Shown here: one piece after another, positions 9,444 through 17,493 of the stretch
How the letters are laid out: the number at the start of each line of letters is the position of its first letter
Position numbering within the stretch: position 1 is the first letter of the stretch
Assembly (NCBI GenBank): GCA_020249465.1
Contig: JADCFP010000031.1
Location: forward strand, 1-53,534
Direction of reading: 5' to 3'
Source: Roseomonas sp.
Lineage (GTDB): Bacteria > Pseudomonadota > Alphaproteobacteria > Acetobacterales > Acetobacteraceae
DNA: 53,534 nt
Made by a program: the position numbers and the translations under genes
Notes under the pieces: generated by a model
Database searches by the model: none
The model's input: the letters and a program-made list of their open reading frames with translations, nothing else
Told to the model about the DNA's origin: nothing

Positions 9444-9526
9444 AGGCTGACATGCCCCTCGGCTGGCCCGGTTTGTAATTGCTTTTGGACATTTGCTACC
9501 GTTAAGCCGTAAAGACAGATTGCCGG

Positions 9527-11098
9527 ATGAACGCATCACCACCCTCCCTTTCGCAAACCCGCCCCCATGTCGCCGTAATCGGCGCCGGACCTGGGGGGCT
9601 GGCGGCTGCCATGCTGCTCGCTTCCTCCGGCGTCAGGGTCACGGTCTATGAGAAGGATGGCGTGGTCGGCGGGCGCACGCGCACGATCACGGCCCCCGGC
9701 GGCTATCGCTTCGATATCGGGCCGACCTTCTTTTTGTATCCGCGCATTCTGGCAGAAATCTTCGAAGCCTGCGGCGCGCGGCTTGAGGATGAGGTGGATC
9801 TGATCCGCCTTGATCCGCAATACCGGCTGATCTTTGAAGGCGCCAATCCGGTCACGATAGATGCATCGCCCGATCTGGCGCGCATGGAAGCGGAGGTCGC
9901 GAAGATCAACCCCGCAGATGCGCCAGGTGTGCGGAGCTTCATGGCGGAAAACCGCGTGAAGCTGGAAGCCTTCCGCCCCGTGCTGGAACGGCCCTTTCAT
10001 GGCGTGATGACCTATCTGGCGCCGGAAGTGATGAATGGCTTGCGCCATTTGCGGCCCTGGCTTTCGCTGGATCAGGAATTGCAAAGACACTTTTCTGATC
10101 CGCGCACGCGGCTCGCGTTTTCCTTCCAGTCCAAATACCTGGGCATGAGTCCCTTCCGCTGCCCGAGCATGTTCTCCATCCTGTCCTTCCTGGAATATGA
10201 ACATGGCGTGTTTCATCCGCGCGGCGGTTGCGGTGTGGTATCGGAAGCCATGGCGCGCGTCGCTGAGAGTGTCGGCGTGGATATCCGCCTGAATACCAAG
10301 GTGGATCGCATTGTCTTCGAAGGCCGCCGCGCCGTGGGTGTTGAAGCGGGCGGGCGGTTGCATGCGGCGGATGCGGTGGTGGTGAATGCTGATTTCGCCC
10401 ATGCCATTCCGGGGCTGATGGAAGAAGAACAGCGCCCGCAATGGCCCGACAAGAAAATCGCCGAGGCGCGTTATTCCTGTTCAACCTTCATGCTTTACCT
10501 TGGCATTGAAGGGAAGCTTGATCTGGCGCATCACTCGGTGCTGCTGGCCGAGGATTATGAGAATAATCTGGCGCAGATCGAAGCCGGCATTATTCCGCAA
10601 AACCCATCGCTGTATGTGCAGGCGGCGGCGGGCACTGATCCGTCACTCGCCCCGCCCGGGCATTCCACGCTTTATATGCTGGTGCCGGTGCCGAATTTGT
10701 TGGGCGGCGCTGACTGGGCCGCTGAGGCGCCGCGTTATCGGCGGCTGGCGTTGGATCGGCTGAAGGTGCTTGGCCTGCATGATATCGAAAGCCGCATTCG
10801 GTATGAGAAAATCCTCTCGCCGCAGGGTTGGCAGGATGAATATGCGGTTGGCTATGGGGCCACCTTCAACCTGGCGCATAATGTGCGGCAGATGATGCAT
10901 TTCCGCCCGCGCAACCGCTTTGGCCGCGCGAAGGGTGTTTATCTGGTGGGCGGCGGCACGCATCCGGGCAGTGGCTTGCCGGTGATTTACGAAGGTGCGC
11001 GCATCAGCACCGATTTGTTGTTGCAGGATCTGGGCCTCGCGCGGAGCGAGCGCAGCCCGCGCCAGATGCGGGCAAATGCGTCCGTAGCTGGTGAGTGA
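9527..11098 (+). CDS. crtN: CrtN-like C30 carotenoid desaturase (phytoene-desaturase superfamily)
   Basis: FAD enzyme of 523 residues of the CrtI/CrtN/CrtP superfamily. The N-terminal motif is VAVIGAGPGGLAAAMLLASS followed by GVVGGRTRTI, and the C-terminal FAD motif is GVYLVGGGTHPGSGLPVIYE. The middle has HPRGGCGVVSEAMARVAE, typical of carotenoid desaturases. It is the first gene of an operon that also encodes squalene-forming enzymes, so a role in dehydrogenating a C30 backbone (squalene to diapo-carotenoids) is the best reading. Whether this one or the next gene is the desaturase rather than the terminal-methyl oxidase cannot be settled from sequence alone; I favour desaturase here. No strong ribosome site is seen before the ATG. 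The next gene starts 15 nt downstream. Confidence 0.8.
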   Translation: MNASPPSLSQTRPHVAVIGAGPGGLAAAMLLASSGVRVTVYEKDGVVGGRTRTITAPGGYRFDIGPTFFLYPRILAEIFEACGARLEDEVDLIRLDPQYRLIFEGANPVTIDASPDLARMEAEVAKINPADAPGVRSFMAENRVKLEAFRPVLERPFHGVMTYLAPEVMNGLRHLRPWLSLDQELQRHFSDPRTRLAFSFQSKYLGMSPFRCPSMFSILSFLEYEHGVFHPRGGCGVVSEAMARVAESVGVDIRLNTKVDRIVFEGRRAVGVEAGGRLHAADAVVVNADFAHAIPGLMEEEQRPQWPDKKIAEARYSCSTFMLYLGIEGKLDLAHHSVLLAEDYENNLAQIEAGIIPQNPSLYVQAAAGTDPSLAPPGHSTLYMLVPVPNLLGGADWAAEAPRYRRLALDRLKVLGLHDIESRIRYEKILSPQGWQDEYAVGYGATFNLAHNVRQMMHFRPRNRFGRAKGVYLVGGGTHPGSGLPVIYEGARISTDLLLQDLGLARSERSPRQMRANASVAGE

Positions 11099-11113
11099 GA
11101 AGGAGAGGGCGCG

Positions 11114-12697
11114 ATGGGTGCCAAGGTAGTTGTCATCGGCAGCGGTTTGGGTGGGCTTGCAGCCGCCGCCACCGCGCAGGCGCGTGGACATCAGGTTACG
11201 GTTCTTGAACGCAACTCCTGGCTGGGCGGCAAGGCCGCCGTATTGAATCTGCCATCCCCTGATGGGCGCGGGAATTTCCGCTTCGATATGGGGCCCACTA
11301 TCCTGACCGTGCCGCGCGTGCTGCGTCGCATCTTCGCTGAAGCCGGGCGCAATCAGCAGCAGGAAATGCCGCTGATCCGGCTTGATCCGCAATGGCGCTG
11401 CTTTTTTGATGGCAGCAAGCAGATTGATCTGATCGAAAACGTCCAGGATATGGCGCGTTCCATGGATGCTTTCGCGCCGGGCGGGCCGAATGGTGCGGGG
11501 TATGAACGCTTCCAGCGCGTCGCGCGCCATTTGCACAAGGTTTCGGAGAAGTTCTTCTTCTGGAAGCCGGTGGAAGGCATTGGCGATACGCTGAACCTTG
11601 GCGATAATTTCAAGCCCGATGTGCTGCGCGATGTGATGGCTTTGCGTATGGGCCAGACGGTGGCGAAGGTGATTCGCGGCCATGTGCCGAATGAGCAATT
11701 GGCGCAGATGCTTGATCACTTCACGCAATATGTCGGATCAAGCCCTTACCTTGCGCCGGCGGTGCTGTGCAGCATTGGCGATATGCAGGCGTCCGAAGGT
11801 GTGTGGTATCCGGTGGGCGGTACGCGCGCCACGGCTGAAGGGCTCGCCAATCTCGCAGCCTCACTCGGTGCTGATCTGCGCACCAATGCCGAGGTGACGG
11901 ATATTGAGATTGTGAACGGCGCAGTACGCAGCGTGACCGCCAATGGCGAACGCATTGCCTGTGATGCGCTGATTTCCAACATGGATGCCATCCGCACCTA
12001 CACGGAATTGGTGAAGGGCAATGCATCGCAGCGCTATGCGAAGAAGTATGAGCCAGCCTGTTCTGGCGTTGTGCTCTATCTCGGGCTCAATCGCCGCTAT
12101 GAGCATTTGGCGCATCATGATTTCGTCTTCTCCCGCGATGCGGAAGAGGAATTCGATGCGATTTATCGCAAGGGTGAACCGGCGCCCGATCCCACTGCCT
12201 ATCTCGCCGCGCCATCGGGCACGGATCCTTCGGTAGCACCCGAAGGGGGCGAAGCGCTTTATGTGCTGGTGCACACACCCTATCTTCGCCCGCATCATGA
12301 TTGGTCGAAGATGTTCCCGGCCTATCGCCAGAAGATCCTGGATAAGCTGAAGCGCACGGCGGGGCTGGAAGATATTGAAAGCCGCATTGTCTGCGAAAGC
12401 CACTTGACGCCGGTGGATATCCATAACCGCTACAAGGTGCTGAATGGCGCGATTTACGGCCTGGCATCGCATGGCTCCTTCACCGGCGCCTTCAAGCCGA
12501 GCAATCGCAGCAAGGCGATCAAGGGCCTCTATTTGGCCGGCGGCGCGGCGCATCCCGGCCCTGGCATGCCAATGGTCATGATGTCCGGCTGGATCGCGGC
12601 CGATGCTTTGGACCGTGATCTTGGCGGGCGCGGCATGTCCCCCGAAGCGGAATTGGCCGGCCGGCGAGAGGCCGATCTGCCAGCCGCGGCGGAATGA
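11114..12697 (+). CDS. Second carotenoid desaturase/oxidase (CrtN/CrtP-like)
   Basis: FAD enzyme of 527 residues in the same superfamily as the preceding gene but clearly diverged from it. It starts with VVVIGSGLGGLAAAATAQAR and SWLGGKAAVL, carries YPVGGTRATAEGLANLAASL in the middle and ends with GLYLAGGAAHPGPGMPMV. A good ribosome site (AAGGAGAG) precedes the ATG. In known C30 pathways (Methylomonas, Staphylococcus) one homologue desaturates the backbone and another, CrtP/CrtNb, oxidises a terminal methyl to an aldehyde. With an aldehyde dehydrogenase at the end of this operon, a CrtP-like oxidase is expected, and this gene is my candidate by elimination. The stop overlaps the next start by 4 nt. 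Confidence 0.78.
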   Translation: MGAKVVVIGSGLGGLAAAATAQARGHQVTVLERNSWLGGKAAVLNLPSPDGRGNFRFDMGPTILTVPRVLRRIFAEAGRNQQQEMPLIRLDPQWRCFFDGSKQIDLIENVQDMARSMDAFAPGGPNGAGYERFQRVARHLHKVSEKFFFWKPVEGIGDTLNLGDNFKPDVLRDVMALRMGQTVAKVIRGHVPNEQLAQMLDHFTQYVGSSPYLAPAVLCSIGDMQASEGVWYPVGGTRATAEGLANLAASLGADLRTNAEVTDIEIVNGAVRSVTANGERIACDALISNMDAIRTYTELVKGNASQRYAKKYEPACSGVVLYLGLNRRYEHLAHHDFVFSRDAEEEFDAIYRKGEPAPDPTAYLAAPSGTDPSVAPEGGEALYVLVHTPYLRPHHDWSKMFPAYRQKILDKLKRTAGLEDIESRIVCESHLTPVDIHNRYKVLNGAIYGLASHGSFTGAFKPSNRSKAIKGLYLAGGAAHPGPGMPMVMMSGWIAADALDRDLGGRGMSPEAELAGRREADLPAAAE

Positions 12698-13512
12698 CGA
12701 CAGGCCAGGCAAAACAAGTGCCTGATCCGGTGGCGCTGCGTTCAGCGCGCCATCTGGATTTTTTCGATTTTATGTTCACGCGGTTTTTCCGCAACCACAT
12801 GCGCGCGCTGCGCGTGGCGCGCTGGGGCCTGCCCGAATTGCCGGAAGGCAAGCCAGTGGTGATTTTCGCCAATCACCCTTCCTGGTGGGATGGCGTTGCC
12901 TTCATGCTGCTCTATCGGCGGCTTTTGCCGCACCGGCCGCTTTTTACGCCGATGGATGCGAAGGCCATTGAGAAATATCGCTTCATGACACGGCTTGGCG
13001 TTTTCGGGATCGAGACCGGCTCCGCACGCGGTTCGGTTGCGTTTCTGCGTGTGGTGGAAAAGGTGCTGGCGAATCCCGCGCATATTCTTTGGATCAATGC
13101 GCCGGGGCGCTTCAGTGATCCGCGCGAAAGGCCTGTGCCGATTGCGCCCGGCATGATCCGCCTGCCGGAGATTGCGCCCGAGGCTGTGTTTGTGCCGCTT
13201 GCTTTGGATTACCCGTTCTGGACTGAGCGCAAGGCAGAAATGCTCGCGGCTTTCGGCGCGCCCATCCCTGCCGCCGCGCTGCTGGAAGCGCCGCGAGAGG
13301 CGCGTAGCGCCATGCTATCCGATGCCTTGGCGGGCGTGATGGAAAAGCTCAGCACCGATGCCATTGCGCGTGACCCGGCAGCGTTTCAAACCCTGGTGCA
13401 GGGGCGCGAAGGCATGGGCGGCATTTATCAAGCCTGGCGCCGCGCCAAGGCGCTGCTGCGCGGTGAACGCTTCGACCCCCGACATGATCAACGCGCGGAG
13501 ACAGCGCCATGA
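12694..13512 (+). CDS. PlsC-type acyltransferase
   Basis: Protein of 272 residues with FANHPSWWDG near residue 52, the H-x4-D catalytic motif of the glycerolphosphate/lysophosphatidate acyltransferase family. Within a carotenoid operon it probably acylates the sugar of a glycosylated carotenoid, the step done by CrtO in staphyloxanthin synthesis, although S. aureus CrtO belongs to a different and shorter family, so this would be a non-homologous replacement. That role is inference from context; a lysophospholipid acyltransferase is the alternative. It overlaps the previous and next genes by 4 nt each. Confidence 0.72.
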   Translation: MTTGQAKQVPDPVALRSARHLDFFDFMFTRFFRNHMRALRVARWGLPELPEGKPVVIFANHPSWWDGVAFMLLYRRLLPHRPLFTPMDAKAIEKYRFMTRLGVFGIETGSARGSVAFLRVVEKVLANPAHILWINAPGRFSDPRERPVPIAPGMIRLPEIAPEAVFVPLALDYPFWTERKAEMLAAFGAPIPAAALLEAPREARSAMLSDALAGVMEKLSTDAIARDPAAFQTLVQGREGMGGIYQAWRRAKALLRGERFDPRHDQRAETAP

Positions 13513-14612
13513 CAGATTTCCTGCCCTGGATAGCGCTTGCCTTGGCGCTGATGCCGGTCGGTTTCGCCATAGATAACCTCCGCCGCATGGCAAAGGCGCA
13601 CGGGCCGGCGCCGAAGGATGCGCTGGTATCCATTCTGATCCCGGCGCGTAATGAGGAAGCGCATATCAGCGCCTGCCTTGATGCCGCACTCGCACAGCAA
13701 GGTGTCGCTATTGAAGTGCTGGTGATGGATGATGGGTCGAGCGATCGCACCGCCGCGATTGTGAATGCCTACGCAGTGCGTGATGCGCGGGTGCGGCTGC
13801 TGGCCTGCCCGCCGCTGCCGCAGGGCTGGACCGGCAAGGTGCATGCCTGTGCGCGCTTGGCGGAAGCGGCACGGGGGACGCATTTCCTGTTCATTGATGC
13901 CGATGTGCGGCTTGCGCGTGATGCCGCAGCGCGCATGTCCGGCCATGCGGCGCAGCAAAAGCTTGCCATGGTAACCGGCGTGCCGCGCCAGATCATTGGT
14001 ACTTTGGGAGAGGCGCTGACCGTGCCCATGATCAACCTGCTGCTGATCGGCTATCTGCCTGGCGGCGGTCGGGCCGAGACTGAACGTGCGGAACTTGGCG
14101 CTGCGTGTGGGCAATTGATCCTGTTCGAACGCAGCGCCTATGAATCCATCGGCGGGCATGGCGCCATCCGCACCCTGTTGCATGATGGCTTGCAGCTTTC
14201 CCGCAAGCTGCGCGGCGCTGGGTTCCGAACGGAAATGGTGGAAGGCGTGCGGCTTGCCGAATGCCGCATGTATGATGGGCTGCGTTCAAGCTGGAATGGC
14301 TTCATCAAGAATGCGCATGAAGGCATGGCGACACCCATTGGCCTGCCGATCTGGACGACGCTTTTGGCGGGTGCGCATATCTGGCCCTTCTTTCTGCTGC
14401 CGGAATGGCAGGCAGCCCTTGCCATTCTGCTCGTCTTTGGCTTGCGCGCTGCCATTACCTACAAAACCCGCGAAGCCTGGTGGACCGTGCCGCTGCATCC
14501 CTTTGCGGTGTTGGTTGGGCTTGCCATTCAATGGACCGCGCTTGTGCGGGTGCTGATCGGGCGCCCTGCCGGTTGGAAGGGCCGCGCCTATTCCGCCAGC
14601 GGCACGGCATGA
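13509..14612 (+). CDS. Family 2 glycosyltransferase (CrtQ/HpnB-like)
   Basis: Protein of 367 residues with an N-terminal membrane segment, then a GT-A fold: SILIPARNEEAHISACLDAA, VMDDGSSDRT, and FIDADVRL carrying the DxD-like metal site. PQGWTGKVHACARL is typical of the HpnB/CrtQ branch. Hydrophobic segments near the C-terminus (about 285-350) suggest membrane attachment. By context it would transfer a sugar to the carboxyl of a C30 carotenoic acid, as CrtQ does, giving a glycosyl ester that the neighbouring acyltransferase could acylate. HpnB-type hopanoid-related transferases are a sequence-level alternative, but no squalene-hopene cyclase is nearby. Starts and stops overlap neighbours by 4 nt. 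Confidence 0.75.
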   Translation: MTDFLPWIALALALMPVGFAIDNLRRMAKAHGPAPKDALVSILIPARNEEAHISACLDAALAQQGVAIEVLVMDDGSSDRTAAIVNAYAVRDARVRLLACPPLPQGWTGKVHACARLAEAARGTHFLFIDADVRLARDAAARMSGHAAQQKLAMVTGVPRQIIGTLGEALTVPMINLLLIGYLPGGGRAETERAELGAACGQLILFERSAYESIGGHGAIRTLLHDGLQLSRKLRGAGFRTEMVEGVRLAECRMYDGLRSSWNGFIKNAHEGMATPIGLPIWTTLLAGAHIWPFFLLPEWQAALAILLVFGLRAAITYKTREAWWTVPLHPFAVLVGLAIQWTALVRVLIGRPAGWKGRAYSASGTA

Positions 14613-16270
14613 CGAAACAAAGCGCTGCCTCCCGCGCGCCAACACGTGACGCGGGGTCTGAGAATTTCCCTGTCGCGTCCCGGTTGCTGGCGCCGGAAAT
14701 TCGCCCGAAGGTGCTGGGCTTTTACCGCTTCGTGCGCACCGCTGATGATATTGCCGATGATCCGTCACTAGACACTTCGGAAAAGCTGCGCCGCCTGGCC
14801 GCACTTGAAGCCGCGCTTGATGATCCCGCAACGGCGGAACCCGCTGCCACTTCCTTGCATCGCGCTGGTAGCGGCACGGATGAAGCGCGGTTGATGCTCT
14901 CTGCCTTTCGGCAGGACGCAGTGCAAGCGCGTTACGTGGATTGGGCAGGATTGGAAGATTACTGCGCGCGGTCAGCCAATCCTGTCGGGCGCATGTTGCT
15001 CCGCTTGCATGATGAAACGAAACCGGAGGCCATCGCGGCCGCCGATGCACTTTGCACCGCCTTGCAAATCCTCAATCACCTGCAGGATCTCGTGCCGGAT
15101 CGGCGCGATATCGGGCGCGTCTATCTGCCCGAGCCCTGGATGGATTTGGCCGGCGGTGAGGTGCGCTTCTTTGACCCCACCAAGACTGAAGCGCGGCGCG
15201 CCGTGCTGGATGCTGCGCTGGATCAAGTAGAGGAAAGGCTGGATGCCGCCGCCGCGCTGCCGCGCCTGATCGCGGCGAAGCGCCTGGCGCGCGAAAGTGC
15301 TGTGACCATCGCGCTGGCGCGACGACTGTTGGCGCGGCTGCGCGCGGCGGACCCGGTGCTGGGGCGCGTTGCTTTGTCGCGGTGGGATTTTTTGCATGGC
15401 TTTCGCGCGGCACTCGGCACAGGCCCAAGCGATGCAGCGCTGGTCAGTGCGCGCGTCGGGCGCGCAGGGTCTTCCTTCGCGCGCGGCATGTCGGCGCTCA
15501 AGGGCGAAAGGCGGCGCGCGCTTTGGGCGGTATATGCTTTTTGCCGCGCGGTGGATGACATTGCCGATGGGGCGATGCCAGAGGCGGAAAAGCGCCGGTT
15601 CCTCGCGGATTGGCGCGGCAAGCTCCGCGCGCCCGATTGTGCGCTCTCGCGCGAATTGGCGCAGGCACGCAGCGCCTTCGCACTGCCGATTGAAGAATGC
15701 GAAGCCATGATTGCGGGGATGGAAACTGATTCTACGCCAAGGCTGCGCATCGCCGATACCGAAGCGCTGAACCTTTACTGCCGCCGCGTCGCCGGCAGTG
15801 TTGGCGCCATGGCGGTGCGGATTTTCGGCGCACCGGAAGCCGCTGATTTCGGCCTTCGGCTTGGGCGCACGCTGCAATTGGTGAATATCCTGCGCGATCT
15901 GGATGAAGATGCAACGCGCGATCGCGTCTATTTGCCGCTTGATCTGCTGGCGGCTGAAGGTGTGGCTGACGCGCCCGCCGCAACATTAATCGCAAGCCCA
16001 GGCTTTGCGCGCGCCGCGGCACATTTGGCACAGCAAGCCGAAGCCGGCTTCGCACAAGCGGCGGCCGAGTTGCGCCATTTGGATCAGCGCGCGCTTTTGC
16101 CCGCGCGCATCATGATGTGGGGCTATCAGCGGCTATTTGAACGCCTGATGGCGCGCGGTTTTGGCTTGCCGCGACCACGCCCGCGCCTGACACGCGGCGA
16201 GAAGCTGCAAATGGCCGCCTATGCCATGGGAATCATGCCCATGCCGCAAGCAAGCACCCACCGCGCGTGA
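14609..16270 (+). CDS. hpnCD: Fused HpnC-HpnD squalene synthase-like protein
   Basis: A 553-residue protein containing two complete trans-isoprenyl diphosphate synthase domains in one frame. Domain 1 (about 15-270) is HpnC-like: RTADDIADD at 43-51 is the first aspartate motif and NHLQDLVPD at 156-164 the second. Domain 2 (about 280-545) is HpnD-like: AVDDIADG at 314-321 and NILRDLDED at 426-434 are its aspartate motifs. In separate form, HpnD joins two farnesyl diphosphates to presqualene diphosphate and HpnC converts that to hydroxysqualene; HpnE, encoded next, reduces it to squalene. All metal-binding motifs look intact in both halves. The start chosen is the ATG overlapping the previous stop; an ATG at 14405 in the same frame lies inside the glycosyltransferase. 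The next gene begins at a 4-nt GTGA overlap. Confidence 0.88.
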   Translation: MTKQSAASRAPTRDAGSENFPVASRLLAPEIRPKVLGFYRFVRTADDIADDPSLDTSEKLRRLAALEAALDDPATAEPAATSLHRAGSGTDEARLMLSAFRQDAVQARYVDWAGLEDYCARSANPVGRMLLRLHDETKPEAIAAADALCTALQILNHLQDLVPDRRDIGRVYLPEPWMDLAGGEVRFFDPTKTEARRAVLDAALDQVEERLDAAAALPRLIAAKRLARESAVTIALARRLLARLRAADPVLGRVALSRWDFLHGFRAALGTGPSDAALVSARVGRAGSSFARGMSALKGERRRALWAVYAFCRAVDDIADGAMPEAEKRRFLADWRGKLRAPDCALSRELAQARSAFALPIEECEAMIAGMETDSTPRLRIADTEALNLYCRRVAGSVGAMAVRIFGAPEAADFGLRLGRTLQLVNILRDLDEDATRDRVYLPLDLLAAEGVADAPAATLIASPGFARAAAHLAQQAEAGFAQAAAELRHLDQRALLPARIMMWGYQRLFERLMARGFGLPRPRPRLTRGEKLQMAAYAMGIMPMPQASTHRA

Positions 16271-17493
16271 GCACAACGGCCACATGCCATGTCATTGGCG
16301 CTGGAGTCGCGGGCTTGGCGGCGGCGCTGCGCCTCGCACAGCGTGGCCGCGCTGTGATGCTGCATGAAGCGACACCCGTGGCGGGCGGGCGCTGTCGTGC
16401 GTTGCCCGATGGCACGGATAACGGCACCCACGCGCTGATGGGCGCCAATCGCGCCGCGCTGCGTTTCCTGACCGATATCGGGGCGCGAGAGGGTTGGGTG
16501 GAAGCCGAACCGGAAGGCCTGCCGGTTTTTGATCTGGCCGATGGCAGCGCACGACGCATTGCCGCAAGCCCGCTTGATTGGCGCGATCCTGCGAAGCGCC
16601 CACCGGGGTTGAAAGCTGCTGCCTTCGCGACGCTGCTGCGCCTTGCTTTGCCGATTGGTGATCGCCCCGTGGCGGAGGTGATGGCAGCGCATCCCGCGCT
16701 ATATCGTGCGTTGATTGAACCTTTGACCGTGGCAGCACTGAATACGCCAGGGCATGAGGCATCATCCGCGCGGCTTGGCGTGGTGTTGCGCAGGCTTGGG
16801 CGGCCAGGCGCGGGCGCGGTGCTCGTGGCGCGTGAAGGGCTCGGGCCGGATTTGATTGCGCCTGCGCTCCACGCCTTACAGCACGCGGGAGTCACGACGC
16901 GTTTCGGGGCGCGGTTGCGCGCCATGACGGAAGCGGAAGGGCGCATCATTGCGCTGCATTTCGGTGATGACAGCATCGCGCTGGAAGCGCGGGATCAGGT
17001 GGTGCTGGCGCTGCCGCCCTGGGAAGTCGCGCGGCTAATCCCGAAGCTGCGCGTGCCGGAACGCCATGCGCCGATTCTCAATCTGCATTTCGCGCATGGC
17101 GGTACGGGGCCGGTGCGCTTCATCGGTGTGCTTGGTGGGCTCACGCAATGGGTCCTGGTGCGCCCGAGCGGCGTGAGTGTCACCGTGAGTGCGGCAGATG
17201 CCGAAGTTGAAGAGCAGGCGCCGGATTTGGCGCCGCGCGCCTGGGCGGAAATTCGTGCTGCCGCCAGGGGTTTTGGCTTGCCTGGCGATTGGCCGGAAGC
17301 GCCACCTGCGATGCGCGCGGTGAAGGAACGGCGCGCCACACCGCGCCATGCGGTGGGCATGCCGCCGCAACCACCGCGGCAGGTTTATCGCAACCTGGTG
17401 CTGGCCGGGGATTGGACCTGGCCGCGCCTGCCCGCCACCATCGAAGCTGCGGTGCTATCTGGTGAGGCTGCGGCAAAAGCGTTGCCCTCATGA
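16267..17493 (+). CDS. hpnE: HpnE-like hydroxysqualene reductase (FAD-dependent)
   Basis: A 408-residue flavoprotein starting at GTG inside a GTGA overlap with the fused synthase gene. The N-terminus has CHVIGAGVAGLAAALRLAQ then ATPVAGGRCR, and the C-terminus has LVLAGDWTWPRLPATIEAAV, the usual HpnE ending; length matches the family. HpnE reduces hydroxysqualene to squalene, the last step of the three-protein bacterial route. Its position immediately after the HpnC-HpnD fusion makes the assignment firm at family level. The operon links this squalene to carotenoid genes rather than to a hopene cyclase. Confidence 0.85.
   Translation: MSTTATCHVIGAGVAGLAAALRLAQRGRAVMLHEATPVAGGRCRALPDGTDNGTHALMGANRAALRFLTDIGAREGWVEAEPEGLPVFDLADGSARRIAASPLDWRDPAKRPPGLKAAAFATLLRLALPIGDRPVAEVMAAHPALYRALIEPLTVAALNTPGHEASSARLGVVLRRLGRPGAGAVLVAREGLGPDLIAPALHALQHAGVTTRFGARLRAMTEAEGRIIALHFGDDSIALEARDQVVLALPPWEVARLIPKLRVPERHAPILNLHFAHGGTGPVRFIGVLGGLTQWVLVRPSGVSVTVSAADAEVEEQAPDLAPRAWAEIRAAARGFGLPGDWPEAPPAMRAVKERRATPRHAVGMPPQPPRQVYRNLVLAGDWTWPRLPATIEAAVLSGEAAAKALPS

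Noticed and set aside
8520-10441. Minus-strand open frames of 340 and 301 codons
   Set aside because: Antisense to the acyl-CoA dehydrogenase and the first carotenoid desaturase, both of which have clear conserved motifs.
14405-14608. 68-codon N-terminal extension of the fused HpnC-HpnD gene
   Set aside because: It lies entirely in the glycosyltransferase gene, and the ATGA overlap at 14609 fits the pattern of every other junction in the operon.
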